From contig NZ_JAYGHP010000001.1 of the NCBI RefSeq assembly GCF_034932065.1, positions 310,001 to 374,000 on the forward strand: DNA of 64,000 bases. The letters run 5' to 3'. A program made the translations under genes and the position numbers. Below are positions 29,825 to 38,738 of this stretch, one piece after another (the stretch's first letter is position 1; each line of letters begins with the position of its first letter). The notes under the pieces are model-generated. The model saw only the letters and a program-made list of their open reading frames with translations, was not told where the DNA came from and did no database searches. Source of the DNA: Crocosphaera sp. UHCC 0190 (GTDB taxonomy: Bacteria > Cyanobacteriota > Cyanobacteriia > Cyanobacteriales > Microcystaceae).

Positions 29825-32800
29825 ATGCAGACTCCAATTATACCCACCTCTTCTTCAGAACCCACGCCCCCAACTTCGAGATCCCCCAACCCCCATCTAA
29901 TGGCTACCGACAAGGCTAGTCAAGCAAAAACTACCATCAGCCAGGTGAAACCCCTCAAAAAGTTTTACGATTTGCCAGTCAATTGCAAAACCCAAGTCAT
30001 TACCGCTTTAATGTTTGCCGCTTTAGGGGGTTTAATTGGATTAGGATCAACAGCCTTAGTGGGAAGTTTACGGGCCCAATTATTGAATCAGACTAAATCT
30101 CAATTGGCTGTCACCGAGCTTAATTATAATAATAATTTACAAGAAACAGGGTTAGTATTTAGCTCCCAAGCAGAAAACCCAACCATTATTGAAGCAGTTA
30201 AAACCTTAAACCAAGGACAGTCATTACCTCCCGATGTTCGCCAACAAATTAACACTATTCTCAAAAATGAACAAGAACTCCGTCAACTAGAATATGCCAC
30301 CTTTGTCGGCAAAGATTTACGCATTATTGCCAATGGAAATGGTAAAAATATCGGACAAACTTTTAATCCTAATAACTTAGTCAGTCAAGCTATTGAACAG
30401 CAAAAGCAAATTCGTACCAATGAATTAATTAGTTGGGATGAACTCACAAAAGCCAAAATCCCCTTACCAGCAGGAATCACTAGCCAAGATGCCCTAATTC
30501 TCTATACTATTACCCCAGTTAAACTACCAGGCAGTCAAACCGTGATCGGAGCCTTAGTCTCAGGGGATATTGTTAACGGAAATTCAGACATCGTTGAGAA
30601 AACCGTTGAAGCGTTCCAAGGGATAGGCTATAGTGCTGTGTATCTCTACAATCCCGACAGAGATGAATTTACCGTCGCTACAGCTTACGAGGGAACCGAA
30701 CTCAGACAATCCAGTTTTAACTTACCCCTTCTTAATAAATCCATCTTAAAAAATGCTGTAGAAGCCAAAGGACAAACCGTTTACCAGCGCACTCATTTAG
30801 ATGGCCATGCTTATACCCTGGCGACTAAAACTTTACCAAATTACAATGGGCAATCAGTCGCCGTTTTAGTTTACGGTGATCCGGAATTTGATTTAAACCA
30901 GATTCTCAAACAAGGCTTAATTTTGCAATTGGAGCTATCACTTGCTATCCTCACCCTAGTTGTGGTGGTAGTAGCAGTTATTGTCCAAGCTATCACAAAA
31001 CCCCTGCAACGACTACAGCGAGTCACTAAAGAATTTGCTGAAGGCAACTATTGCGCTAGAGCAGAGGTTGTTTCTGAGGATGAAATCGGACAATTGGCGA
31101 CTTGTTTTAATCAGATGGCCGACAATATTGCTGCTAATGATCGTCATCTTCGCCAAAAAACGGAAATGTTTCGCTTTTTAGCCGAACTTTCTCCCCCACA
31201 AACCATTGAGCCAAAATCCCTAGAAGATTGGTTTAATCAGGCCTTGACCGAGGCCAGACATCTCATTAAGGTTGATCGTTTATTGATTTATCGTTGGGAC
31301 AATGAAGACAAGGGGCGTATTGTTAACGAGTCCGTAGCTCCTGGTTATTATTGTCTTAGAGAGCAAAAAGAGGACTATGCTCTAGTCCCTTCAGCCTTGT
31401 TAAAAGAAAATTCAGCAAATGCTTTCGATGGCACTGAGATAACCTCAGAACCTGAATTCAAGCAATTGCTGGAACGTTTAGAAGTCCAAGCTAATCTTAT
31501 TATTCCTATTTTCAATCAAAATAAACCCTTTGGCTTTTTAGTCGCTCATCACTGTGCTAATTCCCATCAGTGGCAAGAAACCGAAGTTGACTTCCTTAAA
31601 CAGTTTGTTAACCAAATTCAAGTCACCTTAGAGCGGGTAACGCTTACCCATCAAGAATCCTTAGAATCAGGATTAGCTCATGCTTTAAAAAATATTACCC
31701 TGCAAATTGCCAAAGAATTTTTAGCGGATAATTTGTTTGATCTTGTTGTTCAAGGCAGTCGAGAAGCCCTCAAAACAGATCGGGTCATTATTTATAGTTT
31801 TGATGAACATTGGCAAGGAACGATTATTGCGGAATCCGTTAACCCCCTTTATCCCCAAGCTTTGGGCAAACAAATCCCTGATCCTTGTTTTGCCAAGTCT
31901 TTTGTTGAACAATATCGTCAAGGTCGTGTCAAAGCCCTTGATAATATTCATAAAGTGGGGTTAAATCCCTGTTATCTGAAACAGTTAGATGCTTTAGAAG
32001 TTCAGGCTAATTTAGTTACTCCCATTTTAATGGCCGGGGAACTCATCGGCCTCTTAATTGCCCATCATTGTGAAAGTCCTCGTCCTTGGCAACAATCAGA
32101 AATTGATTTCTTGACCCAAGTTTCTCTACAAATTGGGGTAGCCTTAGAACGGGCTAACCTCTTGGATGAACAAACAATGGCACAACAACAACAACGGGTT
32201 GCCAAAGAACAATTACAAGCAAGGGCCCTGGAATTATTGAAACAAGTTGAACCCATTAGTCAAGGCGATTTAACCGTTCGGGCCCAAGTGACTGCCGATG
32301 AAATTGGGACGATCGCTGATTCTTATAATTCTACGGTGGAGAGTCTACGGCGCATTGTTCGTCAGGCCCAAACTGCTGCCCAAGAATTCTCTCAAACTAC
32401 GGAAAATAATGATAGTTTAATTCAGTCTTTGGCGGGTGAAGCTTTGCGTCAAGTTGAACAATTGACCTTAGCGGGCGATCGCTTAACGGCCATGACTCAT
32501 TCTATTAATTCTGTGGCGGAAAATGCCCAAGCCACTCAAACCGCTTTCCAGCAAGCCAGTCAAAGCGTGGTAGCAGGGGAAAACGCCATGAATCAAACTG
32601 TTGCGGGGATGATGGCTATTAAAGAAACGGTGGCAGAAACAAGTAAGAAAGTACAACATTTAGGAGAATCTTCCCAAAAGATTTCTAAAGTTGTTAGTTT
32701 GATTGGTCGTTTTGCGGCTCAAACCCACTTACTCGCTTTGAAAGCCTCCATTGAAGCGGCTCGGGCCGGAGAAGAAGGACGAGGTTTTGCGGTGATCGCT

Positions 32801-33196
32801 AATGAGGTGAGAACCTTGGCCACAAGTTCAGCCGAAGCAACTGCTGAAATTGAAACCTTAGTTAATAGTATTCAATCAGAGACAAAAGAAGTACAAGAAA
32901 CGATGCAAACGGGAACTCAACAAGTTTTAATGGGAACCCAATTAGTGGAAGAAACTCGTCAAAGTCTCAATCAAATTACTGTCGCCAGTCAGCAGATTAA
33001 TCAGCTAATTAAGTCTATTTCTCAAGCTGCGATCGAACAGTCAAGCAATTCTGAATCAATGAATGCGGTGATGGTGGAAGTTTCTTCTATTGCCGAAAAT
33101 ACTTCAGTTTCTGCAACTCAATTATCTGATTCTTTCCAAGAAGTTCTTTCCCTGGCGAGCCAACTTCAATCGAGTGTAGAGCAGTTTAAAGTTTAG
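29825..33196 (+). CDS. second GAF-containing methyl-accepting receptor (PixJ2-like)
   Basis: 1123 residues with the same domain order as the first receptor: TM1 near 55-80, periplasmic sensor domain to about 365, TM2, HAMP, GAF1, GAF2, HAMP-like and methyl-accepting domain. GAF2 has Cys688 in DPCF and Cys716 in NPCYLKQL, again 28 apart, but the usual His after the second Cys is Tyr717. GAF1 lacks both cysteines. The hairpin tip reads [17 protein letters not shown], with His968 and Lys973 where Asn is nearly invariant. In Synechocystis the gene after pixJ1 also encodes a receptor. The duplication in tandem is clear. Confidence 0.88.
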   Translation: MQTPIIPTSSSEPTPPTSRSPNPHLMATDKASQAKTTISQVKPLKKFYDLPVNCKTQVITALMFAALGGLIGLGSTALVGSLRAQLLNQTKSQLAVTELNYNNNLQETGLVFSSQAENPTIIEAVKTLNQGQSLPPDVRQQINTILKNEQELRQLEYATFVGKDLRIIANGNGKNIGQTFNPNNLVSQAIEQQKQIRTNELISWDELTKAKIPLPAGITSQDALILYTITPVKLPGSQTVIGALVSGDIVNGNSDIVEKTVEAFQGIGYSAVYLYNPDRDEFTVATAYEGTELRQSSFNLPLLNKSILKNAVEAKGQTVYQRTHLDGHAYTLATKTLPNYNGQSVAVLVYGDPEFDLNQILKQGLILQLELSLAILTLVVVVVAVIVQAITKPLQRLQRVTKEFAEGNYCARAEVVSEDEIGQLATCFNQMADNIAANDRHLRQKTEMFRFLAELSPPQTIEPKSLEDWFNQALTEARHLIKVDRLLIYRWDNEDKGRIVNESVAPGYYCLREQKEDYALVPSALLKENSANAFDGTEITSEPEFKQLLERLEVQANLIIPIFNQNKPFGFLVAHHCANSHQWQETEVDFLKQFVNQIQVTLERVTLTHQESLESGLAHALKNITLQIAKEFLADNLFDLVVQGSREALKTDRVIIYSFDEHWQGTIIAESVNPLYPQALGKQIPDPCFAKSFVEQYRQGRVKALDNIHKVGLNPCYLKQLDALEVQANLVTPILMAGELIGLLIAHHCESPRPWQQSEIDFLTQVSLQIGVALERANLLDEQTMAQQQQRVAKEQLQARALELLKQVEPISQGDLTVRAQVTADEIGTIADSYNSTVESLRRIVRQAQTAAQEFSQTTENNDSLIQSLAGEALRQVEQLTLAGDRLTAMTHSINSVAENAQATQTAFQQASQSVVAGENAMNQTVAGMMAIKETVAETSKKVQHLGESSQKISKVVSLIGRFAAQTHLLALKASIEAARAGEEGRGFAVIANEVRTLATSSAEATAEIETLVNSIQSETKEVQETMQTGTQQVLMGTQLVEETRQSLNQITVASQQINQLIKSISQAAIEQSSNSESMNAVMVEVSSIAENTSVSATQLSDSFQEVLSLASQLQSSVEQFKV

Positions 33197-33249
33197 TTAT
33201 TATCAATCCCTTAACCCCTAAACCCCGTCCCCTATTCCCCATCCCTAAA

Positions 33250-36200
33250 ATGCTGAATCCTGACATCCGCGATCAAGCTTATCAATTTTTTATCGAAGAA
33301 GCCCCTGAACTTCTCCAAATCATTGAAACAGGTTTATTAACCCTAAAAGAAGAGCGTAGCACACCCAAAGTCCATGAAATTATGCGGGCGGCTCATTCAA
33401 TTAAGGGTGGGGCAGCGAGTGTCGAACTAAATACCATTAAAATCCTGGCTCACCGGATTGAAGATATTTTTAAAGCTTTATATGATGAGACGGTTGAGAT
33501 TGATAATGATGTAGAAAGTCTTTTATTACAAGCTTATGATTCTCTAAGAAATCCTCTCATCCAGCAAATCGAGCAGGGCAGTTTTGATGAAGAAGCAGCC
33601 ATAACAGCAGCAATGCCTATCTTAGAAGCCCTTGAAAGCCTTTTAGGGGATAGCATGGCTCAAGGGGATCAATATATGCCATCTTCGGCAGATTTAGGGA
33701 TTGATATTGTTTCTTCGCTGTTTGAGGTGGATGTAGCCCAGGGGTTAGAACAGTTACAGACGGCGATCGCTACTAATAATAACGCACAAATTGCTCAAGA
33801 ATTACGCAATCAGGGGGATGTTTTTCAGGGATTTGCCGAATTATTGGGTTTACCAGGGTTTGGGGCGATCGCGCAAACTGCGCTCACAGCCTTAGATAAT
33901 AATCCTGAAGCGGCTTTAACCATTGCGAATTTGGCCTTAAAGGATTTTCAAGAGAGTCATCATTTAGTCTTAGTAGAAGGCGATCGCATTTCTGGGGGTC
34001 AACCTTCTGAGGATTTACTAACATTAGCCCAAGGACAAATCCTCAATCCAGTTAATACTACCCCAACTCAAGTACATACCGGACAAATTTTCTCCTTAGA
34101 TGATTTATTTCAGGATGATTTTGAGGACAATGCAACAGCTTTCCCCTATCAGATAGTAGAAAATAATCTAGAATCTTTGGAAGTCACGGAGGAAGAGTCT
34201 TTCCCTTTAACTGCTTTAGAAGAAGAATCGAATTTCTTCGATGCACCGCCGTTAGATGATGTTTTTGGCGGAACCTTAACCAGTTTAGAAGAAGAAGACT
34301 TTTCTGATGTTCCTCTCTTAGATGATGTATTTGGTGAGGCTATTTCCCTCACAGAAGCATCTGATGATTTTTCTTTTTCCTCTAATTTAGATGATGTATT
34401 CGGTAATCTTGAAGAAACCTCATCAGAATCTTTATCATTAGATTTAGATGAGACTGAAAGCCGAGAAAATATTGATAACTTCATCGAATCTGTTGAGGAT
34501 ATTTTTGATAAATTACCTCCTTTAGAAGAGCAATCTATACCGTCTAGCCCAGTTCAAAAATCAAAATTTACCACATCTAGCAAGTCTTTTCATTCCACCC
34601 GCTCAAAACGCACTTCAAAAAGCCGTTCAGGAACAACAACTAATTCAGAAAAAGATGGTTCAGAAAAACAAAAAGCAGCCGGATCTAATCTTTCCGTTAG
34701 GGTTGATTTTAACCGAATCGAAAAGATGAATAATTTGGTTGGTGAATTAGTAATTAATCGTAATAGTTTATCCCTACAGAATGATCAGTTACAAGGAAGA
34801 GTTAAAGAATTACTTAATCGGTTTAGTTATTTTCAAAAAATTACAGGAACCCTACGACAACTTTCTGATCAAATGTTAGTTGCACCTGAACGTTATGGAG
34901 CAATGAATGTCCCGTTAAAACCGACAAAACAAGGAAGTAATCTAGCAACAGATTTTGATTCTTTGGAGATGGATTCTTATGGCACTGTTTATTCTATTGT
35001 ACAAAGTTTAGTTGAAGAAATGATGCAATTAGAGGAATCAGTCGATGATATTGTTTTATTTGCGCGGGCCTCTAATCAAACCTTAGAACAACAGCGTCAA
35101 ATGCTCACTAACCTCCGAGATGAATTAATGTGGGCAAGAATGCTACCATTAGGGGAAGTGTTAAATCGCTTTCCTAGGGTGTTACGAGATCTCTCTAATA
35201 ATTATCATAAACCCGTTAAATTAAAGTTAACAGGGACAGGCGTATTAGTTGACAAAGCTGCTTTAGAAAAATTATATGATCCCTTACTTCATTTATTACG
35301 AAATGCCTTTGATCACGGCATTGAACCCCCAGAAATTCGGCGACAATTAGGCAAACCAGAACAGGGACAAATTGAAATTAGAGCTTATCATCAAGGCAAT
35401 CAAACCATTGTGGAAATACGAGATGATGGGAGCGGTTTAAATTTAGAAAAAATTGCTAAAAAAGCGGTAACTGTTGGTTTAGTAACACCAGAACAAGTGG
35501 CGGTGATGTCTAAAGAATTCCTACAAAACTTAATTTTTGAACCAGGATTTTCGACAGCTACTCAAGTAAGTGAATTATCAGGGCGTGGGGTTGGTTTAGA
35601 TGTTGTGCGAGAACAATTACAAATGTTAAAAGGAATGGTTGCTGTTAGTTCAATTTCAGGCAAAGGAACAACATTTACCCTCCGTTTACCCTTAACCTTA
35701 ACCATCGCCAAACTGTTAGTTTGTTTGATTCATCATGAGGGCCATGGCCAAACCTCAGCAGTCGCCTTACCATCAGATAGTATAGAAGAAATTATTATGC
35801 CCGAAGCTGAACAAATTAAAAAGTCAGGGAATCAACGCTTTTTAAGTTGGCAGCGTCAAATTATTCCCATTTATCCCTTAAGTCGTCTGTTAGACTATCG
35901 TTGTCCCTTTCCTGAAGGCTTTACCAGTAAGGCATTACAGGGGATATCAACTCCTCAGGATTGGGGTTTACCCTTACTAATTCTCCGACAAGGGGAACAA
36001 CTTTACGCCCTAGAAGTAAATCGTTTGGTAACAGAACAAGAATTAGTCATTAAACCCTTTGGTCAAGCGATGGCTTCCCCTGCTTATACTTATGGATGTA
36101 CGATTTTGGGGGATGGAACCTTAATTCCGGTTATCAATGGTAGTACCTTAATAGAACAAACCCTAGATCCAGTTCATACTTATGGGGAGACTGCTGAGAT

Positions 36201-36621
36201 TATCCGAGATGTAGGACGGGTTGAACCCTCAATTCCGGTGCCAATGGTTCAAAATCCCACCGTTTTAGTGGTAGATGACTCAGCCGCCCTCAGACGAACT
36301 TTAGCGTTAACCTTACAAAAAGCAGGGTATCGGGTTTTACAAGCTAAGGATGGGCGAGATGCCCTTGATCATCTGCAACAGAGTTCAGCAATTAACCTGG
36401 TAATCTGTGATGTGGAAATGCCCAATATGAATGGGTTTGAGTTTTTAGGGCAACGTCGTCGTGATCCTGAATTAATGAAAATTCCTGTCGCTATGTTAAC
36501 CTCTCGCAGTAGTGAAAAACATCGTCAGTTAGCAACCCATTTAGGGGCCAGTGCATACTTTACTAAACCTTATATTGAGCAACAGTTCTTAGAAACAGTG
36601 AAAAATATGATTACTCAGTAG
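33250..36621 (+). CDS. pixL: CheA-type hybrid histidine kinase with receiver
   Basis: 1123 residues. HPt domain at the N-terminus with the phospho-histidine in MRAAHSIKGG (His49). A long acidic linker of about 280-460 holds four copies of an LDD(V/L)F motif. The dimer and ATPase parts follow (LRNAFDHGIEPPEIR, IRDDGSGLNLEKI, SGRGVGLDVVRE), then a CheW-like domain and a C-terminal receiver with phospho-Asp1054 in ICDVEMPNM. The domain order is that of PixL and PilL-type kinases of twitching systems. It autophosphorylates on receptor signals and feeds the CheY and PatA-type regulators. The ATG at 33250 gives the family start. Confidence 0.92.
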   Translation: MLNPDIRDQAYQFFIEEAPELLQIIETGLLTLKEERSTPKVHEIMRAAHSIKGGAASVELNTIKILAHRIEDIFKALYDETVEIDNDVESLLLQAYDSLRNPLIQQIEQGSFDEEAAITAAMPILEALESLLGDSMAQGDQYMPSSADLGIDIVSSLFEVDVAQGLEQLQTAIATNNNAQIAQELRNQGDVFQGFAELLGLPGFGAIAQTALTALDNNPEAALTIANLALKDFQESHHLVLVEGDRISGGQPSEDLLTLAQGQILNPVNTTPTQVHTGQIFSLDDLFQDDFEDNATAFPYQIVENNLESLEVTEEESFPLTALEEESNFFDAPPLDDVFGGTLTSLEEEDFSDVPLLDDVFGEAISLTEASDDFSFSSNLDDVFGNLEETSSESLSLDLDETESRENIDNFIESVEDIFDKLPPLEEQSIPSSPVQKSKFTTSSKSFHSTRSKRTSKSRSGTTTNSEKDGSEKQKAAGSNLSVRVDFNRIEKMNNLVGELVINRNSLSLQNDQLQGRVKELLNRFSYFQKITGTLRQLSDQMLVAPERYGAMNVPLKPTKQGSNLATDFDSLEMDSYGTVYSIVQSLVEEMMQLEESVDDIVLFARASNQTLEQQRQMLTNLRDELMWARMLPLGEVLNRFPRVLRDLSNNYHKPVKLKLTGTGVLVDKAALEKLYDPLLHLLRNAFDHGIEPPEIRRQLGKPEQGQIEIRAYHQGNQTIVEIRDDGSGLNLEKIAKKAVTVGLVTPEQVAVMSKEFLQNLIFEPGFSTATQVSELSGRGVGLDVVREQLQMLKGMVAVSSISGKGTTFTLRLPLTLTIAKLLVCLIHHEGHGQTSAVALPSDSIEEIIMPEAEQIKKSGNQRFLSWQRQIIPIYPLSRLLDYRCPFPEGFTSKALQGISTPQDWGLPLLILRQGEQLYALEVNRLVTEQELVIKPFGQAMASPAYTYGCTILGDGTLIPVINGSTLIEQTLDPVHTYGETAEIIRDVGRVEPSIPVPMVQNPTVLVVDDSAALRRTLALTLQKAGYRVLQAKDGRDALDHLQQSSAINLVICDVEMPNMNGFEFLGQRRRDPELMKIPVAMLTSRSSEKHRQLATHLGASAYFTKPYIEQQFLETVKNMITQ

Positions 36622-36677
36622 GGAGTGAGGATGTGACGAGACAAATTTCCCATTACCCCATCACCCATTAACTAATT

Positions 36678-37202
36678 ATGACCAACCCAACGATGACTTC
36701 CTCTTCCCTGGCCAGTCTTGACCCCTATTCAGGAAAAACCACCAACCTCCGTCGTAAATTGCTTATTTTTCAAGTTGGTAAGCTTAATTTAGCCTTACCT
36801 GTGGAATTTGTGCAGAAAATCCTACATTATAGGCCGATGGAGGGCAGTGGAACTACAGCCGTTGGTTTGATTCATCTTGACGATCAAGAAATTACGGCGA
36901 TTGATCTTCATAAACGCTTATTTAAAGTAAGTCAAACTCAAGCATCAGGACGACAGTTTCTTATCCTGGCGAAAAATAGTATTGATGAGCAATTTGGGAT
37001 TCTTGTGTCCCAAACCCCTAGCTTAGTGGATTTGCCCCTCTCCCAAATTCGGACATTACCGGATTCTTATCGGCGTGCTGATACCTTGGATATGGCCAGT
37101 CATGTAACAAGGGTGCAACAAATGGAGCAACTGTTAACGGTATTTGTTTTAGATGTTGATCGTTTAGTGCCACCCATCGGCATTGGAGATTTTGTTTTTT
37201 AA
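36678..37202 (+). CDS. second CheW-like coupling protein
   Basis: 174 residues with a CheW fold: LLIFQVGKLNLALPVEFVQKIL, GLIHLDDQEITAIDLHKRL and a C-terminal VFVLDVDRLV. It follows the CheA gene by 56 bases on the same strand. The Synechocystis pixGHIJL arrangement has one CheW before the receptors; this extra one may couple one of the two receptors separately. Confidence in the fold is higher than in the role. Confidence 0.8.
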   Translation: MTNPTMTSSSLASLDPYSGKTTNLRRKLLIFQVGKLNLALPVEFVQKILHYRPMEGSGTTAVGLIHLDDQEITAIDLHKRLFKVSQTQASGRQFLILAKNSIDEQFGILVSQTPSLVDLPLSQIRTLPDSYRRADTLDMASHVTRVQQMEQLLTVFVLDVDRLVPPIGIGDFVF

Positions 37203-37334
37203 GCTAGAATGATTTTAGTTTGTTCCTGCTCCTCACTCCTCAAAAAACCTGAAGAATTGCTATATTAGCAAGGACAATTGTTTAATCCCAAAATTCTCTG
37301 TATCCAGGTTAAACAAAATTGGTCAATTGTGGTG

Positions 37335-38609
37335 ATGAGTAAAGTGAAAACAATGAACATGAGAATTACGGAGATTCTTTATCCACCGATAAAGACAGCC
37401 CTGAATCCGCGATTATGGGCTTCAGTTGTTTATGGTATTTCTAATAGCCTAGTCTTTTGGAGTTTCGCCCAAGGACTATTCGTCCCAGCAAGTTTGGCTC
37501 AAGGTTCCTCAAAGAAGTCCTCAGAACCATTTTGGGTATCTCAGTCTCCTCCTCCTACCTTCAGAAACGAGGATATCCCACCGGAAAACTCTGGGCCGCC
37601 ATTATTTGATGTGAATACATCAGAACAGTTTAATCTCTATCGATTGGCGATCGGAGATGTAGTAAATGTTAGTGTTCGAGAGTTTCCTGAGTTCAATTTT
37701 GGTGGAATTATTGATCCTGAAGGCAGAATTCGGGTTCCCTTTCTTGGACAAATTTCTATCGTCGGCCTCACATTAGATGAGGTAGAAACAAAAGTTGCTT
37801 ATGAGTTGGGGCAGCGTTATCTTCAGGAAGAACCAGAAGTCATTGCCGTACTCGGACAACCTCGTCCTGTTCAACTGACCATCTTAGGAGAAGTTACCCG
37901 TCCTGGCTATTATTTTTTTGGCCCTGGTGTCACCATCAATAATGTGATCACCTCTGTTGGGGGCAGTACCCCAAAAGCTGATTTGCGTTCAGTCATTGTG
38001 CGTCGTTCCTTGGTAGATGGAACTTTACTCGAAGAAAGAGTCGATTTGTATACACCCCTAATTCAAGGGAAACGTCTCCCAGAGTTTCGTTTACAGGGAG
38101 GGGATACGGTTATTGTCTCTCAACTGCCCGTGGGACAAAAAGACTACGATCAGACCCTCATTGCTAAGACAAATTTGGCTCAACCAACGATTATCGTTCG
38201 TGTTTTAATCCCTACCAATCCCATTGGATTAGCGGTGCGTAACTTATCCCTTCGTAATGGTAGTACCTTCTTAGATGCAGTTGCCACCTTACCCCCAAGT
38301 ATTCCGTTGATTACCCAAGAAGAAGTAACCCTCTTGAGATTTGATCCAGAACAGGGCAAAGTTGTTACCCAAGGACTCAATCCCATTGGAACCGTTGAAA
38401 ATTTAGATGTGACGCAATATGTTACTCTACAAAATGAAGATGTTATCGTTGTCAGTCGTACCTTGTTAGGAAAAGTGTTGGGAGCCTTTCGGGTTATTAC
38501 ACAACCGATTCGGGATTTATTGGGTTTTAGTAATTTTATTATTGGACTGCCCAACACCAACTTTGATGGCAACAATAACAACAATAACAATAACAATTTT
38601 AGATTCTAA
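37335..38609 (+). CDS. polysaccharide export protein (Wza-like, SLBB)
   Basis: About 424 residues. After a signal segment (LVFWSFAQGLFVPASLAQG) and a proline-rich stretch comes the poly-export domain (FNLYRLAIGDVVNVSVREFPEF), then SLBB domains (VQLTILGEVTRPGYYFFGPG). It should form the outer-membrane pore for exopolysaccharide. A TTG at 37278 is in frame, but ATG at 37335, 37353 or 37359 are better; the first is used. The C-terminus is a run of nine Asn followed by FRF. A Wzc-like gene follows. Confidence 0.85.
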   Translation: MSKVKTMNMRITEILYPPIKTALNPRLWASVVYGISNSLVFWSFAQGLFVPASLAQGSSKKSSEPFWVSQSPPPTFRNEDIPPENSGPPLFDVNTSEQFNLYRLAIGDVVNVSVREFPEFNFGGIIDPEGRIRVPFLGQISIVGLTLDEVETKVAYELGQRYLQEEPEVIAVLGQPRPVQLTILGEVTRPGYYFFGPGVTINNVITSVGGSTPKADLRSVIVRRSLVDGTLLEERVDLYTPLIQGKRLPEFRLQGGDTVIVSQLPVGQKDYDQTLIAKTNLAQPTIIVRVLIPTNPIGLAVRNLSLRNGSTFLDAVATLPPSIPLITQEEVTLLRFDPEQGKVVTQGLNPIGTVENLDVTQYVTLQNEDVIVVSRTLLGKVLGAFRVITQPIRDLLGFSNFIIGLPNTNFDGNNNNNNNNNFRF

Positions 38610-38738
38610 AAGATTCCTTCATAGGGAAAAAACTTCATGGGATAATATAACTTGATTATGCAAATTATTGTGAACTTTCTTCTTTAGTTAAACAACGGTT
38701 TAAAATAGTAACATCTATAACTTATATTCTTAAAATCT

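Noticed and set aside
34149-34484. 111-codon antisense frame in the CheA gene
   Set aside because: Shadow of the acidic, Ser-rich linker, which gives a Ser/Lys-rich antisense frame.
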